Assembly (NCBI RefSeq): GCF_015277895.1
Contig: NZ_CP063815.1
Location: 372,001-436,000, forward strand
Direction of reading: 5' to 3'
Length of the DNA stretch: 64,000 bases
DNA from: Microbacterium abyssi
GTDB lineage: Bacteria > Actinomycetota > Actinomycetes > Actinomycetales > Microbacteriaceae
The notes under the pieces are model-generated. The model searched no databases, was not told the origin of the DNA, and saw nothing but the letters and a program-made list of their open reading frames with translations. Positions 16,962 to 25,340 of this stretch are shown here, in pieces. How positions within the stretch are numbered: the stretch's first letter is position 1; each line of letters opens with the position of its first letter. The position numbers and the translations under genes are program-made.

Positions 16962-17711
16962 TCAGTCGTTCGAGCGCCGTGCGGACGGGAGGCGCCGACG
17001 TTCCCACGAGCCGAGAATGTGAGCGCTCATCGCGATGCGGGCGGCCTCCGGGTCGCCAGCGGCGATCGCTTCGACGATGCTCTCGTGCTCGGCGATCGTC
17101 AGCTCGAAAGCGTGCGACGGATCCTGGCCGGTGAACCGGTCGCTGCCGACGGCGTGGGTGATGAGGACGCGCGCGATGTTCTCCGCCAAGCCGTTCTGGG
17201 AAAGTCGCATGATGGCCAGGTGGAATCGCACGTCCGCCTCGCGGAAGGCGGCCGAGTCCTCGGTGCGCTCGACCATGGCCTCGAGGTGTTCGCGCAGGTC
17301 GGCTCGAGCATCGGCATCCGCTGTGTCAGCTGCTGCCGCCGCCATGGCGGCCTCGAGGGACGCGCGGACGACGCTGAGTTCGTCCAGCACTCCCAGGGTG
17401 CTGTCGTTGCCGATCATCGTCGAGAGGACCAGGGGGTCGAGCACGTTCCACGTCGTCGCCGGGGTGACGTGAGTGCCTCGCCCCTGAGCGACGGTGACCA
17501 TGCCCTTCTCCTGCAGGCGCTTCATCGTCTCGCGGATCACGGTGCGGCTGACGCCGAACTGCAGGCTCAGTTCGCCCTCGGGCGGGAGCGCTTCACCGGG
17601 TGCGAACTCGCGGGTGACGATGGCCTCTACGAGGTCCTTGAGCACGGTCACGCCGATTCGGTCGATCGGGGTGCGGGTGCGTCCGGAGGCCGGCTCGGCG
17701 GGCGAAGTCAT
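16962..17711 (-). CDS. GntR-family regulator, FadR subfamily
   Basis: A 249-residue regulator. The winged helix-turn-helix (VLKDLVEAIVTREFAPGEALPPEGEL then FGVSRTVIRETMKRLQEKGMVTVAQGRGTHV) occupies residues about 23-83. The FCD effector domain follows, with the expected metal ligands: Asp and His in FREADVRFHLAI, His in AEHESIV and His in SAHILGSW. FCD domains bind small carboxylates or sugar acids. It lies between the importer and the catabolic operon and most likely represses both; shared DNA motifs at three promoters support this. A stem motif upstream of its own start suggests autoregulation. Confidence 0.9.
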   Translation of the reverse strand: MTSPAEPASGRTRTPIDRIGVTVLKDLVEAIVTREFAPGEALPPEGELSLQFGVSRTVIRETMKRLQEKGMVTVAQGRGTHVTPATTWNVLDPLVLSTMIGNDSTLGVLDELSVVRASLEAAMAAAAADTADADARADLREHLEAMVERTEDSAAFREADVRFHLAIMRLSQNGLAENIARVLITHAVGSDRFTGQDPSHAFELTIAEHESIVEAIAAGDPEAARIAMSAHILGSWERRRLPSARRSND

Positions 17712-17769
17712 GGGTCAAACTCTATTGGCGTCTCGCGGCAGCGGGAACGGGACACTCCCAAACCGCAGA

Positions 17770-17783
17770 CATATGATGTATGG
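17770..17783 (+). promoter_or_regulatory. Candidate GntR operator before the catabolic operon
   Basis: CATATGATGTATGG carries the TGATGTA core (17774-17780) and the short inverted pair CATA/TATG. Eleven of 14 bases match the site at 29733-29746 before the alcohol dehydrogenase. It lies 38 bp before the enolase-family start and 59 bp before the divergent GntR start, so one regulator could control both. Confidence 0.55.
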
Positions 17784-17820
17784 TGTTTAGGTCTCATCCG
17801 GTCTGACAATCAAGGGCGAA

Positions 17821-18975
17821 ATGAAGATCACGGGCTACCGCACGCTGAACACGTTCCATGACTGGAGGCGCCCCATCGGCGATGTCAATGGGTGCATCGC
17901 CTCCGGCATCACCGATGTGCCGCTGGTCGTCCTCGAGACGGATGAGGGCATCGAGGGCGTAGGGATGGGCTCGCACGCCGATCTCGAGCGTCTCTTCCCT
18001 GCGCTGGAGGGGAAAGATCCGCGGGCCGTCGCGTCCCTGTACGACTCGATGATCTCGCGCGTCTTCAAGTCGTCGCACGCGGGCGCGACCTTCGGCGGCA
18101 TCGGAGCCTTCGACACCGCGCTGTGGGACCTCAAAGCGAAGATCGCAGGCGAACCGCTCTGGCGTCTGCTGGGTGCCGGCGACCGTTTCGTGCACGGATA
18201 TGCTTCCGCACTCGACGCCGCGCTCAGCGACGAGCAGCTCGTCGGGGTCTATCGCTCCTTCGCCGAACGTGGGTTCACCTCCGCGAAGCTCAAAGGCGGA
18301 CGCGTTCTCGAGAACGATGTGCGTCGCTTCGGCCTCGTGGCGGACCTGCTCTCCGGTTCGGGTGTGACGCCCGCTCTGATGCTCGACTCCAACGAGTCCT
18401 GGAACCTCAAGCAGGCGGTGCGTTACATCAGCGCCCTGGAGGAGAAGTTCGATCTCACCTGGGTCGAAGAACCCCTGCGCCGCTGGGACTCGATCGGTCT
18501 CGCGCGCCTCAGCGCATCGATCCGATCTGCGGTCGCGACCGGCGAGAACCTGACCGGGCTCGAGCAGTATCGACCGCTGCTGGATGCCGGCGCGGCCGAC
18601 ATCGTGCAGGCGGGTGCATGCTGGGGGATAACCCATTTCCTGAGGGTGGCAGTCGTCGCGCACAGCCGCGATCTGCCCGTGAGTCCCGTCGGCCTGACCG
18701 CCAATCACGCCGTCACAGCGGCCGCCGCGGCCGTGCCGAATCACCTCACGGCCGAAGTTCAGGATTTCGGATCCCCGTTCGGTCTGACGCTCGATCAGGA
18801 ATTCGCCGACGGCGGGATCGTACTCGGAGACCGCCCCGGTGTCGGCATCGAGATCGACGAGGCCGCGATCGACGGCGCTCGCATGTCCGGAGACTGGCAG
18901 GAGCCTGCTGGGCCGCACGTGCGGTCCTCTCGCGCGGGATTGCGCATGGTCGACCGAGGAGTTCTGGAGGAATGA
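17821..18975 (+). CDS. Mandelate-racemase-type enolase-superfamily dehydratase
   Basis: A 384-residue enolase-superfamily enzyme that abstracts the proton next to a carboxylate, most likely dehydrating an aldonate or aldarate to a 2-keto-3-deoxy acid. Catalytic residues match mandelate racemase numbering closely: Lys156-x-Lys158 (AKLKGG), metal ligands Asp189 (MLDSNESW), Glu216 (WVEEPL) and Glu242 (ATGENL), and the general-base His296 (TANHAV). Having both the KxK lysine and the His places it in the MR subgroup, which contains many sugar-acid dehydratases. First gene of the coupled operon. The C-terminal 35 residues after GARM are an unusual Ser/Arg-rich extension. The substrate is unproven. 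Confidence 0.88.
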   Translation: MKITGYRTLNTFHDWRRPIGDVNGCIASGITDVPLVVLETDEGIEGVGMGSHADLERLFPALEGKDPRAVASLYDSMISRVFKSSHAGATFGGIGAFDTALWDLKAKIAGEPLWRLLGAGDRFVHGYASALDAALSDEQLVGVYRSFAERGFTSAKLKGGRVLENDVRRFGLVADLLSGSGVTPALMLDSNESWNLKQAVRYISALEEKFDLTWVEEPLRRWDSIGLARLSASIRSAVATGENLTGLEQYRPLLDAGAADIVQAGACWGITHFLRVAVVAHSRDLPVSPVGLTANHAVTAAAAAVPNHLTAEVQDFGSPFGLTLDQEFADGGIVLGDRPGVGIEIDEAAIDGARMSGDWQEPAGPHVRSSRAGLRMVDRGVLEE

Positions 18976-19937
18976 TGCACGAGATCCGCCCCGGACTGCA
19001 CCGGATTCAGGCCCCACTCGGCGAGCGTTTCATCGCCATGTATCTGCTCACCGGGCCCGGCGGGGCGCTGCTCTTCGACACCGGCATCGCCGATTCCGTC
19101 ACCGGGACTCTGCTGCCCTACCTGGATGAGGCAGGTATCCACCCCACCCGGATCCGCTGGGTGATCAGCTCGCACTGCGACTTCGATCACACCGGAGGCA
19201 ACGCGGCGCTGCGCGCCGCAGCCCCTGACGCGGAGTTCCTCGCCGGTCGAGCGGACGTGCCGATGACCGAGGACGTCGAACTGCTGATCAACGGACGATA
19301 CGGCGAATTCGCCGAACGCGACGGCTTCGACGACCCCCCGGAGACGACGGCAGAGGTGCGTCGCGCCACCGGTCTGGTCCCGGTCGCGCGGGCGCTCGAC
19401 GGCGGGGAGACGTTCGACCTCGGCGGTGGCCGGATCATCGAGGTGCTCGCCGTCCCCGGACATTCCCCCGGACATCTTGCGCTGTGGGATGCAGCGAATG
19501 ACGCGCTGCTCATCTCCGATGCGGTGCTCGGCGAGACCGTGCCCACGGCTGACGGCCGGGCGGCGTTTCCGCCGACCTACCGTGACACGCCCGACTACGT
19601 CGACAGCATCCGCCGACTGCGCGGATACGGTGCGAACCTGCTCCTCACCGCGCACTACCCGATCTACGAGGGCGAGGCGGTCAACGCGTTTCTCGATGGT
19701 TCGCTGGCTTACACAGAGCGCATCGACGCGGCGATCACCCAGGTGCTGGCCGGCAGCGAGGAACTCACCACCCTGGAGATCATCCGCCGTTGCGCCGCGG
19801 GCCTCGGCCCGTGGGACGGAGCTGCCGCCGATTACCTGATCTTCCCCGTGACCGGAAACCTCGAACGTCTGCTGCGGCAGCACATGGTGGCCGAGGGCGA
19901 ACGTGACGGCATCCGCACCTGGAGGTGGACGGCATGA
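18972..19937 (+). CDS. Metallo-beta-lactamase-fold hydrolase with variant metal motif
   Basis: A 321-residue MBL-fold protein, start overlapping the previous stop after GGAGGA (a second ATG follows directly). The signature reads SHCDFDHTGG, that is HxDxDH instead of the canonical HxHxDH, so the second metal-ligand His is Asp. Other ligands look intact: His in VPGHSPGHLAL, Asp in LISDAVLG and His in LTAHYPIYEG. A C-terminal helical region of about 90 residues resembles that of LACTB2/glyoxalase-II-like hydrolases that act on thioesters or lactones. In this operon a lactonase or CoA-thioesterase role is conceivable; that is inference. Confidence 0.8.
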   Translation: MMHEIRPGLHRIQAPLGERFIAMYLLTGPGGALLFDTGIADSVTGTLLPYLDEAGIHPTRIRWVISSHCDFDHTGGNAALRAAAPDAEFLAGRADVPMTEDVELLINGRYGEFAERDGFDDPPETTAEVRRATGLVPVARALDGGETFDLGGGRIIEVLAVPGHSPGHLALWDAANDALLISDAVLGETVPTADGRAAFPPTYRDTPDYVDSIRRLRGYGANLLLTAHYPIYEGEAVNAFLDGSLAYTERIDAAITQVLAGSEELTTLEIIRRCAAGLGPWDGAAADYLIFPVTGNLERLLRQHMVAEGERDGIRTWRWTA

Positions 19938-20989
19938 GCGAGCGCACCGTGCGCCTGGGCGCCATCGGCGCGGGCTGGTGGGCGACGAGCAACCACTTCC
20001 CGATCTTCGCGTCTCGCGACGACGTGGATCTCGTCGGCGTCTGCGGCAAGGGGCCGGGACTCGAGACGACGCGTGAGAAGTTCGGCTTCGACTTCGCCAC
20101 GGAGGACAGCGCCGAGCTGCTCGATGCAGACATCGACGCCGTCGTGATCTCGACACCGCACGACCTGCATCACCCGCTCGCCGTGCAGGCGCTCGAGCGC
20201 GGACTGCACGTTCTGTGTGAGAAGCCGATGACTCTCCGCGCCGATCAGGCGTGGGATCTGGCGGCGCGCGCCGAGCAGGCCGGCACCGTCTTCCTCGTGC
20301 CGTACGGCTGGAACTACAAGCCGTTCACCGTGGCCGCCAAGCGGATGCTGGACGCCGGGGACATCGGCGAGATCCAATACGCCCTGTGCCATATGGCCTC
20401 TCCCACGCGGGGGCTGTTCGGCACCGACCCGTCCCACATGCTCGAGCGCTGGAACTCCGAGACCGCGCCGGATCCCTCCACCTGGTCGAGCCCCGAGCGT
20501 GGCGGCGGCTATGCCCACGGGCAGATCACGCACTCCTCCGCACTGCTGTTCTGGCTCACCGGCCTGCGCGCGGCATCCGTGGCGGGACGAGTGCTCAACG
20601 CGGGTGCACCGGTCGATCTGTTCGACGCGGGTGTGATCCGCTTCGACAATGGTGCGCTCGGGTCTCTCTCGGGCGCTGCGACTCTCGCCGACGGCGACAA
20701 GTACCAGGTCGACATCCGTCTGTTCGGCACGGACGGCGTACTCATGATCGACGTCGAGCGTGAGCGCGTCAGCCTCAGCCGCTACGACGGTCGCCGCGAG
20801 GAGTTGACGATCGCAGCCGGCGAGGGCGAGTACGAGTGCCTGACGCCTCCCGTCCGCTTCATCGAGCTGATCACCGGCGCGAGCACCGAGAACAACTCTG
20901 ATGTCACCGTGGCCGCACGCTCCGTGGAGCTCATCGATGCCCTGATCCGGTCGTCCGCCTCCGGCGGTGCCGACACCCCTGTTCGCTGA
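19934..20989 (+). CDS. Gfo/Idh/MocA-family oxidoreductase
   Basis: A 351-residue NAD(P)-dependent dehydrogenase. The Rossmann motif is LGAIGAGWWATSNHFP near the N-terminus and the catalytic-lysine motif is CEKPMTL near residue 97; the C-terminal alpha/beta domain begins at about 130. Members oxidise or reduce hydroxyl groups of sugars, inositols and sugar acids. I start at the ATG at 19934, which overlaps the previous stop (ATGA) and follows GGAGGTGG; an in-frame ATG three codons earlier is less well placed. Probably oxidises or epimerises the imported substrate. Confidence 0.88.
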   Translation: MSERTVRLGAIGAGWWATSNHFPIFASRDDVDLVGVCGKGPGLETTREKFGFDFATEDSAELLDADIDAVVISTPHDLHHPLAVQALERGLHVLCEKPMTLRADQAWDLAARAEQAGTVFLVPYGWNYKPFTVAAKRMLDAGDIGEIQYALCHMASPTRGLFGTDPSHMLERWNSETAPDPSTWSSPERGGGYAHGQITHSSALLFWLTGLRAASVAGRVLNAGAPVDLFDAGVIRFDNGALGSLSGAATLADGDKYQVDIRLFGTDGVLMIDVERERVSLSRYDGRREELTIAAGEGEYECLTPPVRFIELITGASTENNSDVTVAARSVELIDALIRSSASGGADTPVR

Positions 20990-21006
20990 ACTGAAACCGA
21001 GGAAAC

Positions 21007-22230
21007 ATGACTGACTCGTCCGCACGCGGCGTCCTCGACGGCTACCGCGTCATCGACTGCTCCATCGCGATGGCGGGCCCGTTCGCCGCCCAGCGGCTCG
21101 GCGATCTCGGCGCCGATGTCATCAAGGTCGAGCCGACCGCCGGCGAATGGCAGCGCTTCGCCGCGGCCGGAGGTGCGAAGGGAAACGAGATCAACGTCTC
21201 CTTCCTCTCCCTCAATCGCAACAAGCGCTCACTCGCCGTCGACCTGAAGTCGGACGACGGCAAGGAGATCGTGCGCGAGCTCATCGCCGGGGCCGACGTC
21301 TTCCTGCAGAACTACCGCCCGGGCGTCGCAGCGCGCCTCGGCCTGGACTACGAGACGCTCTCGGCGATCAATCCGTCGCTGGTCTACGTGTCGATGTCCG
21401 GTTACGGCGAGGACGGACCGTACCGCGATCGTCCGGGGCAGGACCTGATCCTGCAGGCGATGAGCGGTGCCATGCTCTCGGCAGGACGCGAGGGCGAGCC
21501 GCCGACCCCCGCCGGTCAGTATCTGGCCGATGCCGTCACGGCATCCACCGCGTTCGAGGGCGTGCTTGCGGCACTGCTGCATCGTGAGCGCACCGGCGAG
21601 GGGCAGCTGGTCACGGTCAACATGCTCGACGCCCTCACGACGCTGCAGATGCAGGAACTCAGCGTCTACACCGTCGGCGGCGTGCCGCAGCGGCGCGGTC
21701 AGGAACCGAACGCCCATGTCTACATCCGTGCGCCGTACGGCGTCTTCGAGACGGCGGACGGGTACCTCGCACTCGGGTTCGCCGACCTGGAGAAGCTGGG
21801 GGAGATCTTCGACGAGCCGAGCTTCGCAGGCATGGATCCGGAAGTGCACGGCTGGACCCATCGTGACGAGCTGTACGCGACTGTCGGGCGTCACCTGCGA
21901 GAGAACACGACGCAGCACTGGCTGGACACGCTGCTGGCCGCGGGCATGTGGGTCGGGCCGGTCTACGGCTACGAGGACCTCGTGAAGGATCCGCAGATCA
22001 TCCACAACGGCACCTTCGTCGAATACGACCACCCGACAGAGGGACATGTGAAGACGCCGGGCTTCCCGTACCGCTTCGCGAAGACGCCACCGCGTATCGA
22101 CCGGGGTGCGCCGCGGGTGGGCGAGCACACCGAAGAGATCCTTGCCGAACTCGGGGTGGACTCCGACCGCGTGCGCGCGCTGCTGGATGCCGGAGTCATT
22201 GCCCGGACGAAGACGACGGTTCCCGCATGA
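21007..22230 (+). CDS. Class III CoA-transferase (CaiB/BaiF)
   Basis: A 407-residue family-III CoA-transferase, which moves CoA between carboxylic acids through an enzyme-bound anhydride. The N-terminus MAGPFAAQRLGDLGADVIKVE, SLNRNKRSLAVDLKSDDG, and LQNYRPGVAARLGLDYE are family landmarks. The catalytic Asp is expected in QYLADAVTAST near residue 174. It follows GAGGAAAC and begins 17 bp after the Gfo/Idh gene. With the enoyl-CoA hydratase two genes on it would activate an acid for a CoA-dependent step, which is unusual beside a Weimberg-type pathway. Confidence 0.92.
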   Translation: MTDSSARGVLDGYRVIDCSIAMAGPFAAQRLGDLGADVIKVEPTAGEWQRFAAAGGAKGNEINVSFLSLNRNKRSLAVDLKSDDGKEIVRELIAGADVFLQNYRPGVAARLGLDYETLSAINPSLVYVSMSGYGEDGPYRDRPGQDLILQAMSGAMLSAGREGEPPTPAGQYLADAVTASTAFEGVLAALLHRERTGEGQLVTVNMLDALTTLQMQELSVYTVGGVPQRRGQEPNAHVYIRAPYGVFETADGYLALGFADLEKLGEIFDEPSFAGMDPEVHGWTHRDELYATVGRHLRENTTQHWLDTLLAAGMWVGPVYGYEDLVKDPQIIHNGTFVEYDHPTEGHVKTPGFPYRFAKTPPRIDRGAPRVGEHTEEILAELGVDSDRVRALLDAGVIARTKTTVPA

Positions 22231-23348
22231 CCGAGTACGTCGGCCTGACCTGGGACCATCCACGCGGTCGGGACGCCCTGGAGGCGGCGGCGGGCGATCT
22301 CGGGGGCGGCGACAGCCTGCGCTGGGAGGTGCAGTCGCTCGAAGGGTTCGAGTCCGCGCCCATCGAAGAACTGTCGCGACGGTACGATCTGCTCGTGCTG
22401 GATCACCCTCACCTGGGCGACGCACTGGAACACGACAGCATCCGCCCCATCGAGGAACTCTTCCCGCCCGAACAGGTGACGGAGTGGGAACGGGGCGCCG
22501 TCGGTCCGAGCATCTCGTCGTATCGGGTCTCCGGCCGACTGTGGGCGCTGCCGCTGGACGCCGCCACGCAGGTCTCGGCGCGCCGACGCGACCTCGTGCT
22601 CGAGGCGCCAGCGACATGGGACGACGCGCTCGCACTCGTCGACCGCGGTCTCGTCGCGACGAGTCTTGCAGGACCGCACGCCTTCCTCTCGCTGTGCTCG
22701 ATCGTCGTCTCGCTCGGCGGCGTCCCGGGGGCGGGTGGCGATCTCTTCGGCCGGGAGGCGGCGCTTCGTGCGCTCGAACTTCTGACGCGTCTCTCCTCGC
22801 GAGCACCGGAGGGCTCAGACGGACTCAACCCGATAGGTCTGCTCGACCGGATGCGCGACGTCGGGGACATCGGCTACGTCCCACTCGTGTACGGGTACGT
22901 GAACTACAGCTCCCGGGCCCTCGCGTTCGGCGCTCCTCCCGCGCAGGAAGGGCGCATCGGATCGACCATCGGCGGCACCGGCATCGCTGTGACACGTCGC
23001 TCCGAACCCTCGAGAGCGTTGCTTGCGCACCTGCGGATGCTGCTCTCCGAAGAAGCGCAGCGCGGGTTCATCCCCAGCCATGCGGGTCAGCCCAGCGCGC
23101 GCGCCGCGTGGACCGATCCGGCGGTGGATGCCGCAGCGCATGGCTTCTACTCCGCGACACTCTCTACGATCGAATCCGCCTGGATCCGACCGCGAGTGAC
23201 CGGATACATCCCCTTCCAATCCGAGGCATCCGCCCTGGTGCGACAAGCCGTGTCCGGCGCACGTCGGGCAGAGGACGTCCTCGCCGACCTCGAGGAGCGC
23301 TTCGCCTCCGTGCTGGCCGCCGCATCCGACAACGAGGAGTACGCATGA
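22227..23348 (+). CDS. Solute-binding-protein-like protein without export signal
   Basis: A 373-residue protein resembling family-1 extracellular solute-binding proteins: an early YDLLVLDHPHLGDAL strand-helix, then GRLWALPLDAATQVSARRRDLVLEAPATWDDALALVDRG, and late EEAQRGFIPSHAGQPS. It starts MTEYVGLTWDHPRG, with no signal peptide, lipobox or membrane helix, so it should stay in the cytoplasm. Its ATG overlaps the CoA-transferase stop, and its stop overlaps the start of the enoyl-CoA hydratase (both ATGA), so an upstream signal sequence is excluded. The fold may have been reused as a cytosolic sugar-acid or acyl-CoA binding or scaffolding protein. True function unknown. Confidence 0.7.
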   Translation: MTEYVGLTWDHPRGRDALEAAAGDLGGGDSLRWEVQSLEGFESAPIEELSRRYDLLVLDHPHLGDALEHDSIRPIEELFPPEQVTEWERGAVGPSISSYRVSGRLWALPLDAATQVSARRRDLVLEAPATWDDALALVDRGLVATSLAGPHAFLSLCSIVVSLGGVPGAGGDLFGREAALRALELLTRLSSRAPEGSDGLNPIGLLDRMRDVGDIGYVPLVYGYVNYSSRALAFGAPPAQEGRIGSTIGGTGIAVTRRSEPSRALLAHLRMLLSEEAQRGFIPSHAGQPSARAAWTDPAVDAAAHGFYSATLSTIESAWIRPRVTGYIPFQSEASALVRQAVSGARRAEDVLADLEERFASVLAAASDNEEYA

Positions 23349-24127
23349 CCGTCGCGTCCGACACAGACCTGATCGTCGTGGAGAGCGCGGGGCACGTCGC
23401 CACCGTGCGACTGAATCGTCCTGAGAAGCTCAACGCCGTCACGCAGCACATGAGCGATTCGCTCGTGCAGATCGTCCGGGCCCTCAACGACGATCCGGAG
23501 ATCCGCGCCGTCGTCTACACCGGCACCGGACGCGCTTTCAGCGCCGGCAGTGACATCTCCACGCTCGACCAGTACGCGACCCCGTGGGAGTTCCGCAACC
23601 GCCGCGACTACTGCGATGCGCTGCGAGAACTGCGCAAACCCGTGATCGCAGCGGTGAACGGGTACGCCTTCGGAGGCGGGCTGGAGGCATCACTCACCTG
23701 CGACATCCGCCTGGCCGCCGACACGGCGAGTTTCGCTGCGCCCGAGATCAAGCTCGGCTGGATCGGCGGGGGCGGCATGTCGGTGCTTCTGGCGAACTCG
23801 ATCGGAGCCAGCAACGCGGCTCTCATGCTGATGAGCGGTGACCCGATCGACGCGCAGCGCGCGCTCGCGTGGGGGCTCGTCAGCGAGATCGTTCCCGTCG
23901 ACGAACTCCTCGCTCGTGCGCAGGAACTGGCTGCGACGATCGCCTCGCGTCCTCCGATCGCCGCTCAGACGGCGAAGGCGAATCTGCGCGCCGCGTGGAA
24001 CATGCCGCAGGACCAGGCGATCGCCTACGAGCGCGAGATGCAGGGCATCACCTTCGCCACAGAGGACGCCGCCGAAGGGCGGGCGGCTTTCGCCGAGAAG
24101 CGCTCCGGAGTCTTCCACGCCCGCTGA
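23345..24127 (+). CDS. Enoyl-CoA hydratase/isomerase (crotonase family)
   Basis: A 260-residue crotonase-fold enzyme. It shows the oxyanion-hole segments (GRAFSAGSDI and GYAFGGGLEASLTCDIRLA) and both Glu positions used by hydratases (the Glu of GGGLE and that of FAAPEIKLGW). It can therefore be a true 2-enoyl-CoA hydratase rather than only an isomerase. Coupled to the solute-binding-like gene by ATGA. With the class III CoA-transferase it forms a CoA-linked branch of the operon; the substrate is unknown. Confidence 0.9.
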   Translation: MTVASDTDLIVVESAGHVATVRLNRPEKLNAVTQHMSDSLVQIVRALNDDPEIRAVVYTGTGRAFSAGSDISTLDQYATPWEFRNRRDYCDALRELRKPVIAAVNGYAFGGGLEASLTCDIRLAADTASFAAPEIKLGWIGGGGMSVLLANSIGASNAALMLMSGDPIDAQRALAWGLVSEIVPVDELLARAQELAATIASRPPIAAQTAKANLRAAWNMPQDQAIAYEREMQGITFATEDAAEGRAAFAEKRSGVFHAR

Positions 24128-24149
24128 GCCCCACCCACCGAGGAGAGAC

Positions 24150-25340
24150 ATGACAGAGAACTGGATCGGGGATGCCGCGGGCATCCTTCCCGACGACGCC
24201 GCCGACGCTCTGCTGATCGGACGCGCCCAGCTGCCGGAGGGACCGGCCGTGGTCGTACTGCGCGACGGCGTGCTGCACGACCTGTCGGCGACCTTCCCGA
24301 CGACGCGGGACCTGATCGAGAGCCCCGCTCCCGCAGCCGCGGTCCGCTCAGCCGAGGGGCCGGCGATCGGCGCCTTCGCCGATGTCTGGGCGAATACCGC
24401 TCCCGACACGCGTGACGTCGCATCGCCGTGGCTGCTGTCCCCGATCGATCTGCAGGTGGTCAAGGCATCCGGTGTCACCTTCCCCGTCTCGATGCTGGAG
24501 CGCATCATCGAGGAACGAGCGCGTGGCGAGGCGGAGACCGCCGACGGCATCCGCGCCACGATCCTCAAGACGCTGGGCGGCGATGTCCGGGACCTCATCC
24601 CCGGATCGCCCGAAGCGGCTCGTCTCAAGGAGGTGCTGATCGCGGAGGGGCTGTGGAGCCAGTATCTCGAGGTCGGCATCGGTCCGGATGCCGAGATCTT
24701 CACCAAGGCGCCCGTGCTGGCCACCGTCGGCGCGGGCGTCGATGTCGGCATCCTCAGCGAGTCCGAGTGGAACAACCCCGAACCAGAGGTGGTGCTCGTC
24801 GTCTCGTCTGCCGGCGACATCCTCGGGGCGACGCTCGGCAACGACGTGAACCTGCGCGACATCGAGGGGCGCTCGGCGCTGCTGCTGGGCCGAGCCAAGG
24901 ACAATAACGCCTCCGCGTCGGTCGGGCCGCTCATCCGCCTGTTCGACGACCGATTCGACCTCGATGACGTTCGCACTGAGACCGTGACGCTCGCCGTCGA
25001 CGGGGCGGACGGCTTCCGCATGGCGGCCACCTCCCACATGGAGCAGATCAGCCGCGACCCGGCTGACCTCGCCCGTCAGGCGAGCGGAGCGCACCACGCC
25101 TATCCGGACGGATTCGTGCTGTATCTGGGCACCATGTTCGCCCCCACCGAAGACAGGGATGAGGCGGGTCACGGCTTCACCCATCACGTCGGCGATGTGG
25201 TGCGGATCTCCTCGCAGAAATTGGGAACGCTCGTCAACCGCGTGCAGCACAGCGAGGATCTGGCACCCTGGGACTTCGGCATCGGAGCCCTGATGACGAA
25301 TCTGGCCGCACGAGGACTCATCGGAGGAAGCCGCGCATGA
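24150..25340 (+). CDS. FAH-family 2-keto-3-deoxy sugar-acid dehydratase
   Basis: A 396-residue fumarylacetoacetate-hydrolase-superfamily protein. The long N-terminal domain and overall length match the dehydratases of 2-keto-3-deoxy pentonates (for example XylX of Caulobacter) rather than the about 280-residue hydrolases. The metal-binding Glu-x-Glu is in NPEPEVVLVV near residues 210-212, with further family blocks TLGNDVNLRDIEG and KDNNASASVGP. The expected reaction yields 2-oxoglutarate semialdehyde, which the next gene product would oxidise; the two genes overlap by ATGA. Start follows GAGGAGAG. The pentonate-type role is inference from family length and partner. Confidence 0.82.
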   Translation: MTENWIGDAAGILPDDAADALLIGRAQLPEGPAVVVLRDGVLHDLSATFPTTRDLIESPAPAAAVRSAEGPAIGAFADVWANTAPDTRDVASPWLLSPIDLQVVKASGVTFPVSMLERIIEERARGEAETADGIRATILKTLGGDVRDLIPGSPEAARLKEVLIAEGLWSQYLEVGIGPDAEIFTKAPVLATVGAGVDVGILSESEWNNPEPEVVLVVSSAGDILGATLGNDVNLRDIEGRSALLLGRAKDNNASASVGPLIRLFDDRFDLDDVRTETVTLAVDGADGFRMAATSHMEQISRDPADLARQASGAHHAYPDGFVLYLGTMFAPTEDRDEAGHGFTHHVGDVVRISSQKLGTLVNRVQHSEDLAPWDFGIGALMTNLAARGLIGGSRA

